DNA from: Actinomycetospora lemnae
GTDB taxonomy: Bacteria > Actinomycetota > Actinomycetes > Mycobacteriales > Pseudonocardiaceae
DNA: 64,000 nt
Direction: 5' to 3'
NCBI RefSeq assembly: GCF_028737315.1
Contig: NZ_JAQZAO010000010.1
Location: 124,001 to 188,000, forward strand
A model generated the notes under the pieces. That model saw nothing but the letters and a program-made list of their open reading frames with translations. It searched no databases and had not been told where the DNA came from. Numbering within the stretch: the stretch's first letter is position 1; every line of letters starts with the position of its first letter. Positions 62,491-64,000 of the stretch are shown here, in pieces. The position numbers and the translations under genes were made by a program.

Positions 62491-63069
62491 ATGATCCACA
62501 GCGAGGACCGGACGAGGAGCGCGCCGCCGCTGCCCCGCGGCGACGCCTGGCTCGCCGTCGCGCGGTGCGTGGGCGTGTCGCTGCGTCTCCTGGCCCGCCG
62601 CCGGGTGCGCTGCCCCCGGACACGGGTGGGTGCGCGGGTGCGCTTCGCCGACGGCAGCACCTCCACGATCTACCGCGAGACGGTGGTGACCGGCGCGGTC
62701 GCGTCCCACTGCTGTGCGCTGGTGGTGCGCTTCCGGCTGCGGGGTGTGCGGGGTCGCGGTCACGCCCTGTTCCGCGCGGAGAGCCTGCTCAACACCCCCT
62801 TGTTCGTCGGCTTCCCCGGGTTCGTCGCCAAGTGGTGGCTCGCGGCCGACGAGAACGGTGTCTACCGCGGGCTCTACGAGTGGGACGGTGCCGACCAGGC
62901 CGAGGCCTACGCCCGCGCCCTCTGGCGGGTGCTCGAGCTGGTCAGCGTGCGCGGCTCGATCGCCTACACGGTGCTGCCAGGCCGCCACCGGGACGACCTG
63001 CTCACCGATCAGCCGCCGCCCGACGCCGACACCGACCCCGCGGCGTGGTGGCGACCGGTCGCGAGCTGA
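62491..63069 (+). CDS. Conserved-looking hypothetical protein upstream of a monooxygenase
   Basis: 192 residues from ATG 62491, with GAGAGG upstream. There are no membrane helices. A core of beta strands is suggested by TIYRETVVTG, CALVVRFRLRGV, and FVAKWWLAADENGVYRGLYEWDGADQAEAYARALWRVLELVSVRGSIAYTVLPG. The last part resembles small dimeric ferredoxin-like barrel proteins, but I cannot name the family. It is separated by three bases from the FAD monooxygenase start and is probably its operon partner. Confidence 0.6.
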   Translation: MIHSEDRTRSAPPLPRGDAWLAVARCVGVSLRLLARRRVRCPRTRVGARVRFADGSTSTIYRETVVTGAVASHCCALVVRFRLRGVRGRGHALFRAESLLNTPLFVGFPGFVAKWWLAADENGVYRGLYEWDGADQAEAYARALWRVLELVSVRGSIAYTVLPGRHRDDLLTDQPPPDADTDPAAWWRPVAS

Positions 63070-63072
63070 GCG

Positions 63073-64000
63073 ATGTCCGCCGAGGTGCTGGTCGTCGGCG
63101 CCGGGCCCACGGGTCTGGCGCTGGCCCTGCACGCTCGTGCGCACGGCGCCCGCGTGCGCATCGTCGACCCTCGCACCGGCCCCCGGCCGTCACGAGCCCT
63201 GGTCGTGCACCCCCGCACCCTCGAGCAGCTCCGTCCGCTCGGGGTGATCGACGCCCTGAGCGAGCGGGCCCTCGACGACCCGCAGGCGCTCGTGCACCTC
63301 GGTGCCCGCACGGTCCGCGTCCGGCTCGACGACCTGGGGATCGCGGGCCGGCCGCTCGGCCACCCGTGGATGATCCGCCAGCAGGACGTCGAGGACGTAC
63401 TGGCCCGCACGCTGGAGCAGCGCGGCGTCCCCGTCGAACGGGGCCCTGCGCTCGAGGATCTCGCGGCGGGTCCGGACGTGGTCCGGGCGCGGCTGCGGGG
63501 GCCGGGCGGCGAGGAACGCGTCGACGCCCGGTGGGTGGCGGGGTGCGACGGCGTGGCGAGCACCGTGCGCACGCTGGCCGGCATCCCCGTGGCGGTCCGG
63601 CCATACCGCCAGGAGGTCCTCCTCGCCGACGTCGATCTCTCTCCCGAGCCGGGCGCCGACCTCGAGCCCGGCGTCGCCCATGTCGCCGCCGCACGCAGCG
63701 GACTGGTGTTCGTCTTCGCGCTCGGGGAACGCGCGCCGTGGCGGGTCCTCGCCACCCGTGGCCCGACCCGCGCCGGCGGGCAGGGGCCGCCGGGCCGCGA
63801 CGAGCTCCAGCAGCTGCTCGACGCCGGCGGGCTCCGTGTCCGCGTCGGCCGGGTCGCCTGGTCCGACCGGCTCCGGCTGGCCCGCCGGCTCGCCCGGACC
63901 TACCGGCAGGGACCGGTGTTCCTCGCCGGGGACGCCGCGCACAGCCACTCCCCCGCCGCCGCACAGGGGATGAACCTCGGCCTCCAGGACGCCGCAGCCC
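63073..64000 (+). CDS. FAD-dependent monooxygenase (PHBH/aromatic hydroxylase type), 3' truncated by window edge
   Basis: ATG 63073, open to the end of the window (309 residues seen). Motifs of class A flavin monooxygenases are present: VLVVGAGPTGLALALHARAHGARVRIVD at the start, the WVAGCDGVASTVRTLAG DG motif around residue 160, and VFLAGDAAHSHSPAAAQGMNLGLQDA near the end. It hydroxylates aromatic or polyketide-type substrates with NAD(P)H and O2. The missing C-terminus prevents a finer assignment. Confidence 0.9.
   Translation, partial: MSAEVLVVGAGPTGLALALHARAHGARVRIVDPRTGPRPSRALVVHPRTLEQLRPLGVIDALSERALDDPQALVHLGARTVRVRLDDLGIAGRPLGHPWMIRQQDVEDVLARTLEQRGVPVERGPALEDLAAGPDVVRARLRGPGGEERVDARWVAGCDGVASTVRTLAGIPVAVRPYRQEVLLADVDLSPEPGADLEPGVAHVAAARSGLVFVFALGERAPWRVLATRGPTRAGGQGPPGRDELQQLLDAGGLRVRVGRVAWSDRLRLARRLARTYRQGPVFLAGDAAHSHSPAAAQGMNLGLQDAAA

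Overview
The window is very GC-rich DNA (roughly 70% or more by eye). It has dense gene packing, frequent GTG starts, and 4-base GTGA or ATGA stop/start overlaps at most operon junctions. Gene content (diheme QcrC, an F420-type Ddn-like reductase, GAF-ANTAR, DUF3040 and DUF6153 proteins, actinobacterial CsoR) points to an actinomycete, most likely a soil Pseudonocardiales member. The genus cannot be fixed from the sequence alone. I saw no rRNA, tRNA, CRISPR array, insertion sequence or phage gene. The first gene (DUF421) is cut at its 5' end and the last (FAD monooxygenase) at its 3' end.

Layout. 1-11.1 kb: DUF421 tail, an MFS plus AI-2E-family transporter pair, small charged proteins, a BCCT osmolyte carrier coupled to a Ddn-type reductase, a copper radical oxidase with all catalytic residues, a lipoprotein HtrA-like protease and a membrane protein. 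11.3-18.4 kb: an alternative cytochrome bc/oxidase cluster (qcrC divergent from coxB, coxA, a membrane protein, a half-length CtaG-like protein, qcrB, qcrA). 19.0-26.4 kb: a complete Mrp Na+/H+ antiporter operon (mnhA to G, minus strand) behind a glycosyltransferase and a DUF3040 protein. 26.6-30.7 kb: a BetT-like choline carrier, a second DUF3040-like protein, a hydrolase and a DUF6153 protein. 30.8-35.5 kb: copper handling (DUF305 lipoprotein, CopA, an exported His-rich protein, CopZ, CsoR). 35.7-45.4 kb: nuoA-X-nuoHJKLMN followed by a multicopper oxidase. 45.4-48.7 kb: two GAF proteins, an AhpD-like protein and a GntR regulator. 48.8-62.3 kb: a sulfur-oxidation island (two persulfide-dioxygenase/rhodanese proteins, a sulfide:quinone reductase, SulP, a fused SoeBC-like protein, SoeA-like molybdoenzyme, Mrp/ApbC ATPase, TauE/SafE and two small rhodaneses). 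62.5-64 kb: a hypothetical protein and the FAD monooxygenase.

The most unusual object is the 35.7-43.7 kb operon. It encodes the whole membrane arm of complex I (A, H, J, K, L, M, N) but no NADH module and no Fe-S subunit. In the place of NuoB/C/D/I sits one cysteine-free protein whose N-terminus resembles NuoB, whose C-terminus resembles NuoD, and whose linker is His-rich. The operon is preceded by a CsoR-type palindrome, lies divergent from csoR-copZ-copA, and ends at a multicopper oxidase. NuoJ carries an extraordinary methionine cluster. I infer a copper-controlled, redox-inactive ion-translocating machine derived from complex I; its substrate is unknown.

The sulfur island is tied together by a recurrent operator-like sequence of the type ATGTWGGNNNNTACC upstream of at least four transcription units. 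This implies one sulfide/persulfide regulon in which sulfide is oxidised by SQR, persulfide by the dioxygenases, sulfite by the Soe-like enzyme, and anions are moved by SulP and TauE. A further conserved leader element sits upstream of both DUF3040 genes, one of which heads the gene string leading into the Na+/H+ antiporter operon.
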